DNA of 64,000 bases, taken from the NCBI GenBank assembly GCA_050084985.1, contig JBITNC010000002.1, positions 24,180,001-24,244,000 of the forward strand, in the 5' to 3' direction. The translations under genes and the position numbers were made by a program. Positions 35,202 to 48,250 of the stretch are shown piece by piece. The notes under the pieces are model-generated. The model was not told the DNA's origin, searched no databases, and worked only from the letters and a program-made list of their open reading frames with translations. The stretch comes from Nageia nagi (lineage: Eukaryota; Pinophyta). The stretch's first letter is position 1. Each line of letters opens with the position of its first letter.

Positions 35202-35774
35202 TGATAGGTTTCTTAGAACATTCACATCAACTTTTGGGTCCCATTTTAGACATTAAGATTATGCAATGTAGATGTAACATAAACACAAAGATAAGCATAA
35301 TAAGATTCAAATATGAAGGAACTAACACTAACAAGATAATTCGTAATCAACTAGTATCACAAGAAAGCTCACAATTACATATAACAAACTCACAACACAA
35401 GATGTAAGTGGTTCCTCCAACTAGGAGTACATCCACTAACTAGATCTTTACTTCAATCACAAATACAACTCTCCTACAATCCTCCTAATCTCAAGTCCTA
35501 CACTTATATCCTATAGCATAACTTTACTTCACAATTGGTATATGATCACAAAGAGGGATGCTTCTATTTATATACCAAAATATCTCTTTGGATCACCCTT
35601 TTATTCAATATACAATAGCATGACATGCACATCCTTTTACCCAAGGGGCATGCTCATGACATGGAGTGTAAGACAAGTTACATTATCATATTCACTTAAA
35701 TACTTAAGGTATCAAATGATACACTTAACTATTATTGAACTTACATAGAATATTTAATACAAACCATTCCAACA
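35202..35774 (-). repeat. Probable solo LTR, Copia-like
   Basis: The right edge is CCATTCCAACA (element strand TGTTGGAATGG), followed by a purine-type tract. Internal words 'taagtggttcctcc', 'gagtacatccactaactaga' and 'caagatgta' match the LTRs of Copia A and B (35400-35440 compared with 61800-61840). No coding region adjoins either side. Matching 5-bp target duplications are not found, so the edges are approximate. Confidence 0.55.
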
Positions 35775-35999
35775 AAATATTCTCTACATTTATTCTCAAA
35801 TGATCAAGAATACTTGTATGGTCAAGAATTACACAACATTCAATTTACAAGCTTTAAGTAGATGCATCCACATACCTAAGTAAAACTTTTTGAAAAAATG
35901 AAATGGAATATGGTTTCCTTTAATCTACCTAAAAAAATTCACCATTTCATTATGAAATAATCTTTAGATCTTGCATTACTTTGCATCACCTATAATCTA

Positions 36000-36200
36000 T
36001 ACAAGAATATTTTCCATGTTTGAAATGTGATTGCCCACTGTAGCATAAATTTTTGGAAGTAGAACATAAGATGCAACATATTTAGGCTTCAACAAAGGAT
36101 TATTGCCACAAAATCCCCTATTCCTACATTATTATGTGATTTAAAAGAACCAATAAGATACATCCACATAGAGAGTTCAAAGCTCCATCATTTTTTCATA
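36000..36200 (-). pseudogene. PPR protein E-motif fragment
   Basis: The minus strand reads MYL(W)..., then LKPKYVASYVLLPKIYATVGNH, a clear match to the PPR E motif 'ASYVLLSNIYAAAGRW', then ISNMENILV. It is a single motif-size fragment with stops on both sides. Related fragments lie at 34691-34930 and within the DYW pseudogene at 52490-52620. Confidence 0.72.
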
Positions 36201-37980
36201 TCACATAGTTTCAAAGTAGACATATCTACATAGTTTCAAAATTCAAAGTAAACACATTCACATAATTTTAATTATGATCAAATTAATTTATGAAAAATTG
36301 ATGGAGCTTTTAACTAATGATAAATTAATTAGCTAGTAAACACATCTACAACATGTCATAATGATAAATTTTTATTTGGTACATAAATAAGTTTTATGTC
36401 ATGCTAGATAAGAAAGCAGCCTTAATAATTTTCCATTATCTCTAGCTCATTATTTTTTCTATACAATAATTTATTTGGGTTAAGGAAATTAGTCAAGTAA
36501 TATGCCCTTTTTCCAAAGTTAGAATTTAGTGTACTTTCCAATCCCTACATGGAAAATTAATAGCCCAAATAAATTCATCACATAATACAATAGAAACTAA
36601 GTCCACAAAATTTGAAATTCAAATAATAGTCATACCATATTTGATGACTTTGGGCTAACATTTATTAGAAAAATTTATTTTTTTTGTTCCTTTGCCTCAA
36701 TTCCTATAATGCAATAAAGGAAATAGTATATAAACTCATTAGGGAGAGTGAGGTGATCTACAAATTTGACATGACCGTACAATGATATGAACAACCACAA
36801 CAAAATGGCTATCACTTGTATCAAAGTCCATGTTATTCTTGTTATTCACAAAGGCTTCCCAATCTTAATCTCATATATGAGGTGGGGTATTAGCAATTAT
36901 ATCTACATAATTATCATACATATCATAGTACCTTATCAAAATTCAAAGCTTATTATCTTTCCATAGTTTACACATCATTATCACCCACTTCTTTGTTATC
37001 TCCATAATGATAAATTGTTTCTATACCAGACCAATATCTTATTGTATGCAACATTTATAAATGTACTCAAAAGTAAACACTATGAAATCTATTGAATACT
37101 AAGTTACCTTAACCATTTCCCAACAATCATTTTTTAGCTCTTGCATGACTCATTTCCACTTGTTATAGGTAATAGATGCAATTTACCTTGATATTATCTC
37201 TAAATGAAATGAAGACCTTATGGAATTTTCTCCAATAGGTTATACATATAGATTTGTTTTGATCTCCACCTTATTTGTGTTGCCCAATTTATTGATAAAT
37301 TTTTTGTACCTCTCATTTTTATTTTTGAGAGTTTGAATTATGTGATGATATCATATCAACACCTATACATTGGGCACAATCCAAACATTATTATGCAATA
37401 AAGAATGATAGCTACAACTAACCAACATTAGGGTTAAAAAGGTTTATACAATCTACATACCTTCTTTGTTGGCAAAAGCATCATCGGCCTCATCAGCAAA
37501 AGTATTATCAACCTCGTTGACCAAACAAACTTTAGCCTCATTAGATAAAAAAATGTTAAACAAATGTAGACCATTCTTGTAATTAGATTTAGTTATATTG
37601 TAACGAATTGCATCTTTTCTAGCTAACCCATTCACTAAACTCTATCATGTGAATCTAATGTTCAAAATTGCTACAATACACCATAGTCACCAAAAACATC
37701 ACAATCAATTCTAATATGCCTATGTCAACCAATATTGAACAATACTATCAAATTTTAAATATGTACTAGAATGTAACTTATATTTTTATAGCTCCTTATT
37801 TATTATGATATCCTTAATTAGCTTTGATTACTTTATTTTTATTTTTTTGAAAATGGTGCCACTTTACATATTGCCAAGTTGGTAATCTCCAACTATGAGC
37901 ACATATCAACATTGAAAAATAAAATAGTATGGAAGTATAACATGCATTCAATCTACCATTATATTAAATATCACAAGGAT
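36201..37980. other. No gene recognised
   Basis: AT-rich sequence. A 60-codon minus-strand frame (37635-37453) has an acidic Ala/Asp/Glu-rich C-terminus (NEVDNTFADEADDAFAN) that looks like a short internal repeat, but no family is recognised. Confidence 0.35.
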
Positions 37981-38520
37981 TAACTTAAAATCATAAGGAC
38001 TAAAAATTATTTGACAAGATGCATGATGCAAAAGAAGTTTCATAAACTATCGATGATTGCAAGATATGTACAAAATAGGTTTGATGAAAAGAATCTAGCT
38101 TGATGCAACATAGTTTCATGGACTACAATGATTGCAAGATATGCACTAAATATGTTACATTTTATATTTTACTTTCAAATTCATTGATTTTATGAAGCAC
38201 TTAGGAACCAACACTAACAACATAACCTTTGTATGAGTTCTACATGCATGCAATCATGGAGGTCTAATGGATGAGGGTTATAAAGAATTTAATAGCATGA
38301 GTGAATTTTATTGCATTATTCTTGGGATAAATCATTATGCATGCATTGTTGACCTTCTTAACCATGAAGGCTATCATGAGGGAGATCTGAACTTCATTAC
38401 CAAAATACCCATAAAACATGAATTGGGTATGTGTATGTGTCTACTTGGTGCTTTTAAATTGAATGTTATAGTTTTGTATGCCCTAATAGATATGCATGCA
38501 AAATGCTAAAAACTTCCTTT
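37981..38520 (+). pseudogene. PPR pseudogene, P/L/S motifs and start of array
   Basis: The plus strand reads PPR blocks in order across frame breaks: two versions of 'VSWTxMIARYxxN' (38025-38085 and 38115-38150), then 'FYEALRN', NNITFV*VLHACNHGGLMDEGYKEFNSMSE (38220-38310) and HYACIVDLL (38333). These match plant PLS-class PPR proteins, which bind organelle RNA. The duplicated 'VSWT' block shows small tandem duplications even before the main array. Stops and frameshifts make it non-functional. Confidence 0.85.
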
Positions 38521-39186
38521 TAACATGAGGGAATCTTATTACATTATTCCTAATATGAATCATTATACATGCATTTTTGATCTTATTGGTTTTGTAATCT
38601 ATTCCAAGGGAGCTTTGACCTTCATTTCCAAAATAATTGCAAAACTTGAATTAGATGTGTGGATGTATCTACTTAATGCTTGCAAATTGAATGTTGTGAT
38701 TTTGAATGCCCTAATAGATATGTAAGCAAATGCAAAATGAACCCTAATAATATGAGGGAATTTGATCGCATTATTCCTAGGATGAATTATTACACATGCA
38801 TTATTGACCTTCTTGGTCGCATTTTTGACCTTATTGGTTGTGTAAGCTATCTTGAGGGAGATTTGAACTTCATTTCCAAAATAACTATAAAAATTGAATT
38901 AGATGTGTGGATGTATCTACTTAATGATTGTAAATTGAATGTTATTATTTTTAATGCCCTAATAGATATGTATGCAAATGCAAATTGAACTCTAACAATA
39001 TGAGGGAATCTTATTACATTATTCCTAGGATGAATCATTATACATGCATTATTGGCCTTCTTTTTCATTTATGATATCTTGATGGAGCTTTGAACTCCAT
39101 TACTAAAATACCCATAAAACATTAATTGGGTGTATGGATGTATCTAATTGGTACATGTAAATTGAATGTTGTGATTTTGAATACCT

Positions 39187-39307
<121 letters not shown>

Positions 39308-39310
<3 letters not shown>

Positions 39311-39409
39311 AATGATTCATCCTAAGAATTGTAAGGGTTTGTTTTGCAATGTATATATATATATACATTGCAAAACAAACCCTTACAATTCTTAGGATGA
39401 ATCATTATA
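39308..39409. repeat. Perfect 102-bp palindrome
   Basis: The two 51-bp arms are exact reverse complements with no spacer; the centre is TA-rich between 39358 and 39359. The right arm is normal PPR-unit sequence; the left arm is its inverted copy. It directly follows the AT tract. Confidence 0.95.
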
Positions 39410-40129
39410 CATACATGGTTGACCTTCTTGTCTGTGTAGGCTACCCTAAGGGATTTTTGAACTTCATTGATAAAACACCCATAAAACATGAATTGGGTGT
39501 GTGGATTATCTACTTGGTTCTTGTAAATTGAATGTTGTGGTTTTGAATTCACTGATAGATATGTGCATAAAATTCAAAATAAACACTTACAACATGAAGG
39601 AATCTTATTACATTATTCCTGAGATGAATCAATATATATGCATTATTGAACTTCTTGGTCATGTAGGGTATCTTGAGGTAGATTTAAAATTCATTAACAA
39701 AATACCCATAAAACTTGAAGTGGGTATGTGGATGTGTCTACTTGGTGCTTGTAAATTGAATGTTATGGTTTTGAATGCCATAATAGACATGTATGAAAAA
39801 TACAAAATAAACCCTTCTAAAATATGGGACTTTTATTACATTATCATTGGGATGAATAATTATATATGCATTGTTGACCTTCTTGGTTTTTCATGCCATC
39901 CCAAGGGAGATTTAAACTTCATTTCCAAAATACCCATAAAATTTTAATTGGGTGTGTGGATGTGTCTACTTGGTGCTTGTAATTCAAATGTTTTAGTCTT
40001 GAATACCTTGATAAATATGTATGCAAAATGTGGAAGAATACATAAGGGATAATAATTATTTAACAAGATACATGATGCAAACACAATTTTATGGTATGCA
40101 ATGATTGCAAGATACACATAAAATGGATT

Positions 40130-40980
40130 TTATGAAAAAGACCCTAGAGATGTTTTTTCCAAAAACACAATAATTTCTTGATAAGATACATAGAAGAAGA
40201 ATTCTTGGGTGCTCTCCAAAATCCCCTTAGCTCAAATTGGATCTCTCTCCAAAGTAAACATGAAATGATCAAAGTGCACTAATCCCCTCAATTCAAAATG
40301 ATACAAGCTAAATGCTCTACCCCCTCGATCATTTTATTGAAAATTTTGAAAAACTTGAAATACAAGTGCCCACCTAAGTTCTCCATGCAGGATATAATTA
40401 TTATTTTTAGTTGATATTGAGGGGTATTTTTTACCTACATTCTAATTATTTAAGGGGAAATTTTAAAATCTCCCCATAAAAACTACCACTAAAATCCAAA
40501 AATGAGGTAGTTAAAAATTGCCTCAAATCGCCCACCTCCAAAGCCTATTTTTGGTCTAGTGCAAGTTGAGCATATGAATAAGTTTTTATGTTTAGTATGC
40601 ATTTTGGTTAAAAATTTTGCAAATTGGGATCGATTAAGAGGTCATTTGGGTTTCAAATTCAATTTTTTAGCTTAGTATCATATTTTCAATTCAAAAAGAT
40701 TAGTAAGAATAAGAGAAATAATTGGTATAAATATCAAGATCTAGATGTTAAAGTACCCCAAAATTTATACTCATGAGAGAGCCAAAGCTCATAGTTAAGG
40801 TTAAAAAATAAAAAAAATATGAACAATTTATAATTAGAATAGATCATTTTTTCAATTCAATAAGTTCATAAGGCTCAATTCAAATAGTACCCAACATTGA
40901 TGCTAGGGACATATGATCATTTCTTAGAGCATGCACTCAAGAACTCAAATGTTTGAAGCACTTAATCCCCTTATCTCTTA
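40130..40980. other. No gene recognised
   Basis: AT-rich sequence following the PPR remnant, with no open frame or repeat that I can name. Confidence 0.4.
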
Positions 40981-41388
40981 ATTATGATTTCTATGGTATC
41001 TATAGGTTCATATGCCTAAATGTTCTTTATATTCACATGTTCACTACAATCACAAACACTTTGTTTTCTATAAAGTTACATATGATGTTCTTTTTATAAC
41101 TATAATATGTTCTCATATTGTATATTCCACATACACTTCATGATTCCATATATGTTGATCTTTATGTTCTTATGTTATTTATAATTATATGATTCACATT
41201 TTCAATATGTTAAAATGTTCCTCATGATCTTATATGTCTAAATGTCCTTTATGATCTCATGCTTTATATGTTCACATGACTTCTATGATATGATATAAGT
41301 TTATGATCATGATTATTATGATTCAAATGTCCTATATGCTCTTATATTCATAAGTTATTATGATTCATAAGTTCTCTATATTGACATG
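40981..41388. repeat. Low-complexity host sequence left of Copia A
   Basis: Irregular repetition of words such as 'atgttcacatg', 'tatgattcataagttc' and 'tcttatatg'. The same style resumes at 49755-49850 right of Copia A ('attcataaattctctatgattcacaagttctttat'), showing that A inserted into this tract. Confidence 0.6.
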
Positions 41389-41830
41389 TGTTAGAATTTG
41401 TAATGCAATATTGTGTAATATTTCTCTTTAATGTAAATTCACTTAAGTCTTAATGTATCTTTATATACATTAAAGCATTAAGAGAATAAATATGGTAAAA
41501 TTTTTAACCTTACCCTTGAGTAAAATAGAGGTTAAAGAGTGAGCTTCATCTTATAAATAGAGAGATGTCCCCTCTCATAATGTAATTTGGAAGCAAGCTA
41601 TGCTATAGGTTTAGGGTTTGGAGAGATAGGAAGAGATTATGTAAGAGAGGTCCTTGAGAATAAGAATATCTAGGTTAGTGGATGTGCTCCCAAGGAGGTA
41701 GGAACCACTTAATATCTTGTGTTCTTTATGAGGCTGGCTTGTGTTAGTATGCTATTGTGTTGATGTTGACGAGTGCCTTCTTAATATTTTGGTAGACAAA
41801 AAATTAATTCAAAAAAGGTTAATATCATCA
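41389..41830 (+). repeat. 5' LTR of Copia A
   Basis: A 442-bp LTR with an inverted repeat 'gtatctttatatac' near 41455 and the segment 'agggtttggagagataggaagag' shared with all four LTRs of this family. It includes a sequence read as a 70-codon frame at its end, which is chance. Confidence 0.92.
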
Positions 41831-41832
41831 AG

Positions 41833-41845
41833 TGGTATTAGATCC
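41833..41845 (+). other. Primer binding site of Copia A
   Basis: TGGTATTAGATCC, two bases past the 5' LTR; a near match to the initiator Met-tRNA site. Confidence 0.8.
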
Positions 41846-42521
41846 ATTCTTGGAGGCTTCTCTTCAACATCTTTGAAGGTCCATTCCTTTCTCCATCTAC
41901 TTTGTGAGGTAAAAGGGCTTGAAGGTATAATCTTCCTCCTACCATATTCTTGATCAAATTTTGCTTATATTACTAACATTTTCTTTGATTATGAAGTCTA
42001 CATTTAGCAAAATTTGTTCAAAGTAGGCAATTTATCATTGTCATTTTTGGTTACACTAACATGTTAGTTCAATTTTTATGTTATTGTTATACATTATTTA
42101 CTAACATTTTTTGTTAGTTGCAATTTTTTTAAGTAAATTTACTTAATGTATAGCAATAGTGTTATTTTGATGCTAACATTACTTTGTTAGTTACAATTTG
42201 TTTAAGTAAATTTTCTTAAAACATTGCATAATATGTTAGTTTAGAATCATGTTACAACTTATATTTGCAAGTTTCTATATTAATATTTAATGTAGAAATC
42301 TTTAAAAATGTTGTAATTTTTTTTGGGTTTTTTTTTTCCAACTTCGTAAAATTATTGCAAGTTTTTAAACTACAATGCTATTGTTGCAATTTTTTGCAAA
42401 AGATTATATTTTTTTATAATATATTCATTTTATAAATATTTATGGTAATAACATATTATTACTAAAAGAGGCATGTATTATTTCAATTTTGAAATAATTG
42501 AGTTTCCTTTATATATTAATT

Positions 42522-42526
<5 letters not shown>

Positions 42527-42574
<48 letters not shown>
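42527..42574. repeat. AT microsatellite
   Basis: Uninterrupted TA dinucleotides in the leader of Copia A; a shorter one lies at 42642-42665. Confidence 0.93.
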
Positions 42575-42577
<3 letters not shown>

Positions 42578-42840
42578 ATGCATTAAAAATTAAAAATATT
42601 TTTTTCTTTCAAAAAAAGGGCAAGCATTATATATAATATATTTTAAATATATATATATATATATAAATTAAAATTATTAAAAAATATATAAAATTTGTGA
42701 GGCTACTCAACTCCAACAACCCTAGAAGCTATGCTCAACACACTCATAGGCTGCTCTCACCACACTCGACCACCTTTGGAAAACCTAGCTGCATAGAGCA
42801 GCACCTTCAAGCCACTACTTGATCCCTTCTCTTTATCTCT

Positions 42841-42950
42841 TCTAGGGTATATGTGCCACCCCTAAAGTGGACCATTGCCTCTAGGGTGAATGCACCATCC
42901 CTGAAGGGGGTCATCACCTCTAGGGTGAATGTGCCTCCTTTACCCTTGAT
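42841..42950. repeat. 39-bp minisatellite
   Basis: Units start with 'tctagggt' at 42841, 42880 and 42919. The first two are 39 bp each and the third is partial. They lie in a GC-richer segment (42690-43100) unlike its surroundings. Confidence 0.82.
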
Positions 42951-43509
42951 GCAACAAGCCATCCCACCAATCATGTGATTATTTGTGGGTGCCTCCCACT
43001 ACTATTTTTCACTTCTTCATATCCTCTGAGGACCCTTCTTCCCCAAACCAAGATCACCACCATAGTTGGCCCCCAAACAGTCTCTACCCTACAATGCCCT
43101 ATCTAGGGAAACTATAATAAAAAAACTAAATATATATAAAATTTTAATACTATTTTATTAGCATGGGCATGGCATCCTTTTTTTTGGAAGTTCTTAAAAA
43201 GGCAAGTTTTTTTAAAAAACAAAACAAAGTTGCTATTTTAAGGGGTTGGGATTTTAAGGGAGGTATGGACTTTATTTTTTTAGTATGAGCTAAAGGTTGC
43301 ATTAATTGCCATTTAAAGCCTAAAGTCATTTTTAGGCTATTTTGTTTTAATTCATTAAGGGAAATTTTTAAGTAAAGGCTAATATTTCTTTATTTACTAA
43401 ATTATAATTTCACAATTTACAAATTATAATAAGGGACTTTATTAATCTTGCATTTAAGACAAAAAGGGGGGAATTTATTCACTTAAGAAAATATTTTAAA
43501 TGTATTTTA

Positions 43510-43615
43510 TTATGCAATAATAAGATTAATATTTTATCCTAATACATGATTATTGCTATTGTGTAAAAATAAGATTAATATTTTATCCTAATGCATGATT
43601 ATTGCTATTGTGAAC
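43510..43615. repeat. Direct duplication, about 51 bp
   Basis: 'aataagattaatattttatc' followed by 'ctaat(a/g)catgattattgctattgtg' occurs twice in direct succession. Confidence 0.85.
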
Positions 43616-44421
43616 ACATATTTTGTTGTTACTTAAAAATAATGAACCTATGTAAAGAGATCCACTAGGGGTTGTGACAAGACCCATTGGAATCTTAGGC
43701 TCATACTTATAGATGATGTTTGGATGAATTTTCATGATGTTTGGATGAAGTTTCATTTTAAAGCACTTTATTTTACATACATTTACTTTATTTTCAAAGT
43801 ATGCAAACATTGAAAATGCTTTCCAAAATGAACACATTTGCACATTTTATTTTGCAACATAACTTGTTCGAGGAGCCATGAGGTGAGGACAAGGCAAATT
43901 GGAGCCTTTTAGTTTTAAGATCTAAGTGGTGAAAAGTTTGTACTACTCAATTACCCCTAAGTCCTTTGTTGGTCTAGATATAACTCCATATAATTAAATA
44001 GGTATGTGTGTAGTGATACCAAATGTCCATACATCCATTTAAGGATTATCTTGATAACCTAAGAAAAAAATTGAAAATCTAATCAAGATAATAATTTAAT
44101 CAATCCAACATATGTCATAACCTTAGAAAATAGCTAGTACTTCTCTTTGTAAGAGTATATTTCTACCCAAGGTGTACTAGTTGAGGATTGGTAGGACCTA
44201 AGATCTAGGTGAATGCCTAATTTTAGGTAAGAAAATAAGCTTCAACTCTTCCCTCTCTATGATTATACTTGATGGAAAATGTTGGATGTATGATTATAAT
44301 TGTTATTAATAATTTAAGCATTTGATTTGTTGATTGGTTCAAACATGTATTTGTATGATTACTATTTTAAATTCAACATGCATGCTTACATTTTTTATCA
44401 TCTTCATATTATTTTGTAGCA

Positions 44422-45390
44422 ATGGGAGATTCTTTGCTCCCAAAAATATCCTATATGGTTCCAAATATGAAATTTGAAAATCTAGGATGAAAGCAAAAAC
44501 TCAAGCATGAAAAATATGGATGATTGTCAATAAAAACCAAGTTGCTCCATCAGGGAAGAAGGAACTTGATTCTTATAATACAAAGAATGATTTAAAAACT
44601 TATAGGATATTTTATGTTATTTTAGATGAAAACATCCTCATGATATCTTCTTCAAACTCTACAAAGGAAGTTTGGGATAAACTAAAGAGTATCTACCTTA
44701 GCACCAAATTCTCTAGAAGGTTCATCATTCTTTAGAAGTTACTACAATCATATCAAGTGTGGTAATATATCTTAATAAGGTTATTGACCTTAGGACCCAA
44801 CTTGTGGGGTGTGGTTATCATTGTATTAATGATGAGTTTCTTACATTCATCATACTTCAAAGCCTCACTACTAAATTTAATCACTTTGTAATTATTATTG
44901 AAACAAGGCTTGATGATGAAAAAAGAGTGTTCTCCTTGGAAAATCTATCAAAGCTTTTCTTGAAACATGCCACATTTAACAATAAAGTGTTGATCCCCTC
45001 TCCTAAGGAGCATTTTGGGGAACTAATACTAATGAAGCCTCATTTAAAAATAAAGTGCAATAACAAAAAAAAAAAAACTACTCATGGTCTAAAAAAGAAC
45101 TTCAAGAAAGGTGGAAACAAGAAGCATTATGACCTTGATTAGAAAATAAAATCCAAAGCCAAATTTGATGGTAATTATAATTTTGATGACATCTATGGTT
45201 ATAAGGAAGCTGATTACTATAAGAAAAAGAAAGAACAAAGTGAAAATTGTAATTTTTGTGGCATCTATGGTCATAAGGAATATGATTGCTTCAAGAAAAA
45301 GAAAGAACAAGGTGAAAAAGGATCTAAAAAATTAAACAAATATAATAACAAGAAGAAGAATAAGAATTTTTCTTATGTTGCTACCTTTTA
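44422..45390 (+). pseudogene. Copia A gag
   Basis: Starts at ATG 44422 (MGDSLLPKISYMVPNMKFENLG, then a stop), the same start as in copy B (59661). The DUF4219/UBN2 core follows in pieces: NDLKTYRIFYVILDENILMI, STKEVWDKLKSIY, VIYLNKVIDLRTQL (44520-45142). The C-terminus is Lys-rich with two zinc knuckles, one decayed (near 45180) and one intact, CNFCGIYGHKEYDC (about 45250-45290). Stops and a frameshift near 44735-44760 inactivate it. The hydrophobic frames seen on the opposite strand here are shadows of the Lys/Asn-rich region. Confidence 0.88.
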
Positions 45391-46640
45391 GTCCAAGTCT
45401 CATACCTTTTAAAATGATTGGATTATTGATTATGGATGCACTAATCACATGTGTTTCAAAAATACTAAGTTTGAAATTTTTTATAAGTATAGAAAAGATG
45501 TAGTTGTGATAGGTGATAATTCAAACCTTGAAGTTCAAGGTATTGGAAGTGTGTTGATACAAGGAAATATTATTGAGAACATACTTTATGTGCTTAAAAT
45601 AACTATGAACCATTTTTCCAAAATTCAAGTTGCAAGGAAAGGTTACTCTTTTGAGTTTAACTCACACTCTTAGTGCATGCAAAAGGGTCTTGTCACTTTG
45701 GTGAAAAGATCAGTGAAAGATGATCTTTACATTATGGATCAATCTCCAACAAAGATGTTCATTGCTACAAATGTTTACTTTAGAGAAAATATTTGGCACC
45801 ATCAATTAGGCCACCTTAACCATAAGAGAATTCAAGTTATTAAAGATCAAAAACTTGTGGAAGGTTTGCCTACAATTGGCCTTTATGAGAAGTGCATTCT
45901 AGGTAAAATGAATCGACAAAAATTTTCAAAAGATAATGCGACTAGGGCAACTCAACCTCTTCAAGTTATGCATTCAAATTTGATATGTTCATTTTTTACT
46001 AAGTTTATTAGGGGATCATATTATGTATTAACCTTTATTGATAACTTTATCAAGATGACATTTGGCTATCTTATAGAGTACAAGGATCAAACCTTTGATA
46101 GGTTAAAAGATTTTAAAGCCTTGGTTGAAAATCAATCTAGATTCAAAATCAAGATTTTGAGATTTGGTGATGGAGGTGAGTATACTAGCATTGAATTTAA
46201 TTATTATTGTACCAATTATAGAATTAAGAGGAAGTTTTTGATTCCTTACACTCCTCAATAGAATGATGTTACCAAAAGAAAGAATAGGTCCATTCAATAA
46301 ATGGCAAGATGTATGTTGGGAGATCTTCCTGGCTTCTTATGGGGTTAAGATATAAATATTGTAATCTACATATTAAATAGGTTTTGTATAAAAGCATTTG
46401 AAATAAAAACTCCATATGAGGCATGGAATTTAAATAAACCTAACATCTTTCACTTTAAGGTCTTTGGCTATGATGCTTATGCCTTTATTATTCCTAAGAA
46501 AAGAAAGAAGTTGGATAAGAGATCCAAAAAGTGCATCTTTATGGGCTATTACAATCAACATAAAGGTTATAGGATCTATATACCTTCCTCCAAAGTATTC
46601 TTTATGTAAAGGGGTGTAAAGTTCAATGAGATTTTTGAAT
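45391..46640 (+). pseudogene. Copia A protease-integrase region
   Basis: Protease begins WIIDYGCTNHMCF (45419 on); the catalytic triad normally DSG or DTG reads DYG (45428-45436). The pre-integrase part has WHHQLGHLNHKRI and CILGKMNRQ. In the integrase core the first Asp position reads HSNLICSF (Asp to Asn); the second reads LRFGDGGEYTS instead of LRSDNGGEY. FNYYCTNYRIKRKFLIPYTPQ ends at a stop at 46261. The tail includes GFLWG, YEAWNLNKPNI, KVFGYDAYAF and KKCIFMGYYNQHKGYRI. The active site is changed at several positions. Confidence 0.9.
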
Positions 46641-46799
46641 AATATGCATCTTGTTAAAACCTAGATGAGGTTGATGACTCTTTTATTGCACCTAACTAGA
46701 TGGATGTCAATGTGGATATGTAACATAAGGAACAAAACTCTCCAACACAAGGGATAACTAGAAGTATGACTATTAATAAATTCTTATTTTTCAAAATTG

Positions 46800-48250
46800 A
46801 TAGTAAGAATGAACACTCATCCTTCAAATAATATTCAAAGCATGAGTGATGGATGAATGCAATGAATGTGGAGAATGAGGATCTAATGAAGAATCAAACT
46901 TGGGATTGGATTCCTTATCCCAATAAACAAAATGTGATTGGTAACAAATGGATTTATAATGTAAAATATAATTCAATTTATGAGATTGATAAATACAAAG
47001 AAATATGAAGAAACCTTTGTTACAATGGTAAAGATGCCTACTATCAGGGTGATCCTTGCTCTTTTAGGAGCTCAAGGATGGAAAGTTTTTCAATTTAACA
47101 TCAAGAGTGCTTTTCTAAATAGTGACTTGGATGTGGAAATCTACATGATCCAACTAGAATGGTTTATTATGGAAGGCAAATAATCATTTGTTTGTAAGCT
47201 AAAAAAGTCTTTGTGTGGACTTAAGCAAGCACCTTGGGCCTAGTACAAAAACATTTCAGGATGCTTTGAGGACATTAGTTTTTTAAATGCTTCTTTAACA
47301 CTAATATTTATGTTCTAAACCAAGAACAAGAATTGTTTTTGATTCTTCTCTATGTGGATGATTTATTGATTACAAGGAATAATATGGTCCTCATCCAAGA
47401 GTGCATATCCAAACTCAAGAAAACTTTTGAAATGATAGATCTTGGTCTATTACACTACTACATTAGTATGCAAGTATACCAATACAAGAATTTTACTTAT
47501 CTTAGTCAATCCAAGTATATCTTATATATCTTGCAAAATTTTAGAATGGAGAAGTGCAAAATTGCTACAATACCAATTTCTCTTGAAATCACTTTATCTC
47601 TTAGTTCCAACTCTTAGTTTGCAAATGCTACAATTTACAGGAAACTAATTGGTAGTCTTCTTTATTTGACTATCTTCAGGCCAAATATTTTCTTTTCTTT
47701 GAATTTTATAGGTTTCTTTATGTAGAAGCCATATTTTGAACACCTCAATGTTGTTAAGCAAATTTTATGGTATGTTATAGGCACTAAGGATCTTACTTTC
47801 ATGTATAACAAGTTACCCTCGTTTGTTATCTTAGGATTCTCATATTTTGATTATGGAGGAGATAGAGATAATAGAAAATCAACCTTTCCTTATGTGTTTA
47901 ACATTATTTTAGGTGCTATATATTGGGCTTCCAAGAAGCAACCTATTACTGGTCTCTCCACCATAGAAGTTGAATATCATGTAATGTTAGTTGTAGCCTA
48001 GGACTCCATTTGGTTGAGGCATATTCTAAAAGAAATTAGGTATGAACAAGTTTTTTCATTTCAAATTTCTTCATATAATTAGTTAGCTATTGCTTTGTTA
48101 AAGAATCCTATTTTCCATATGAGAATAAAGTACATAGAAATCCAAGCCCACTTTATCAAGGAAGAGGTTCTAGATGGTCTTTTACACTTGCAGTATGTCC
48201 ATCAATCCTAAACTCTACTAATTTGTTCACCAAGCCATTTATTGAAGCCC
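46800..48250 (+). pseudogene. Copia A reverse transcriptase-RNase H
   Basis: The RT N-terminus reads KNQTWDWIPYPNKQNVIGNKWIY; after a frameshift near 46980 it continues KMPTIRVILALL and FQFNIKSAFLNSDLDVEIYM. KSLCGLKQAPWA lies near 47215, and the catalytic YVDD at 47351-47362 in LILLYVDDLLITRN. The connection reads KLIGSLLYLTI and the RNase H GDRDNRKSTFPYVFN, YWASKKQPITGLSTIEVEY (47850-47980), then RIKYIEIQAHFIKEEV near 48125. Stops occur at about ten places. Confidence 0.92.

Larger units (their letters stand above)
41846..44421 (+). other. Long 5' leader of Copia A
   Basis: 2.6 kb with no gene. It shares with the leader of copy B a poly(T/A) 'gcaag/ttgcaa' tract, an AT microsatellite (42527-42574), and the block 'ccactaggggttgtgacaag' followed by 'acccattgg' (43660-43690). 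Specific to A are a GC-richer stretch (42690-43100) with a 39-bp tandem repeat and a duplicated segment near 43510-43615. Confidence 0.65.

Noticed and set aside
39322-39552. Minus-strand 76-codon frame across the palindrome
   Set aside because: It reads the inverted arm of the palindrome and the antisense of PPR units; no independent coding signal.
45089-45310. Minus-strand Phe/Leu/Ile-rich frame resembling a membrane protein
   Set aside because: It is the complement of the Lys/Asn-rich nucleocapsid region of Copia A gag. The same artefact appears at 58761-59045 against copy B.
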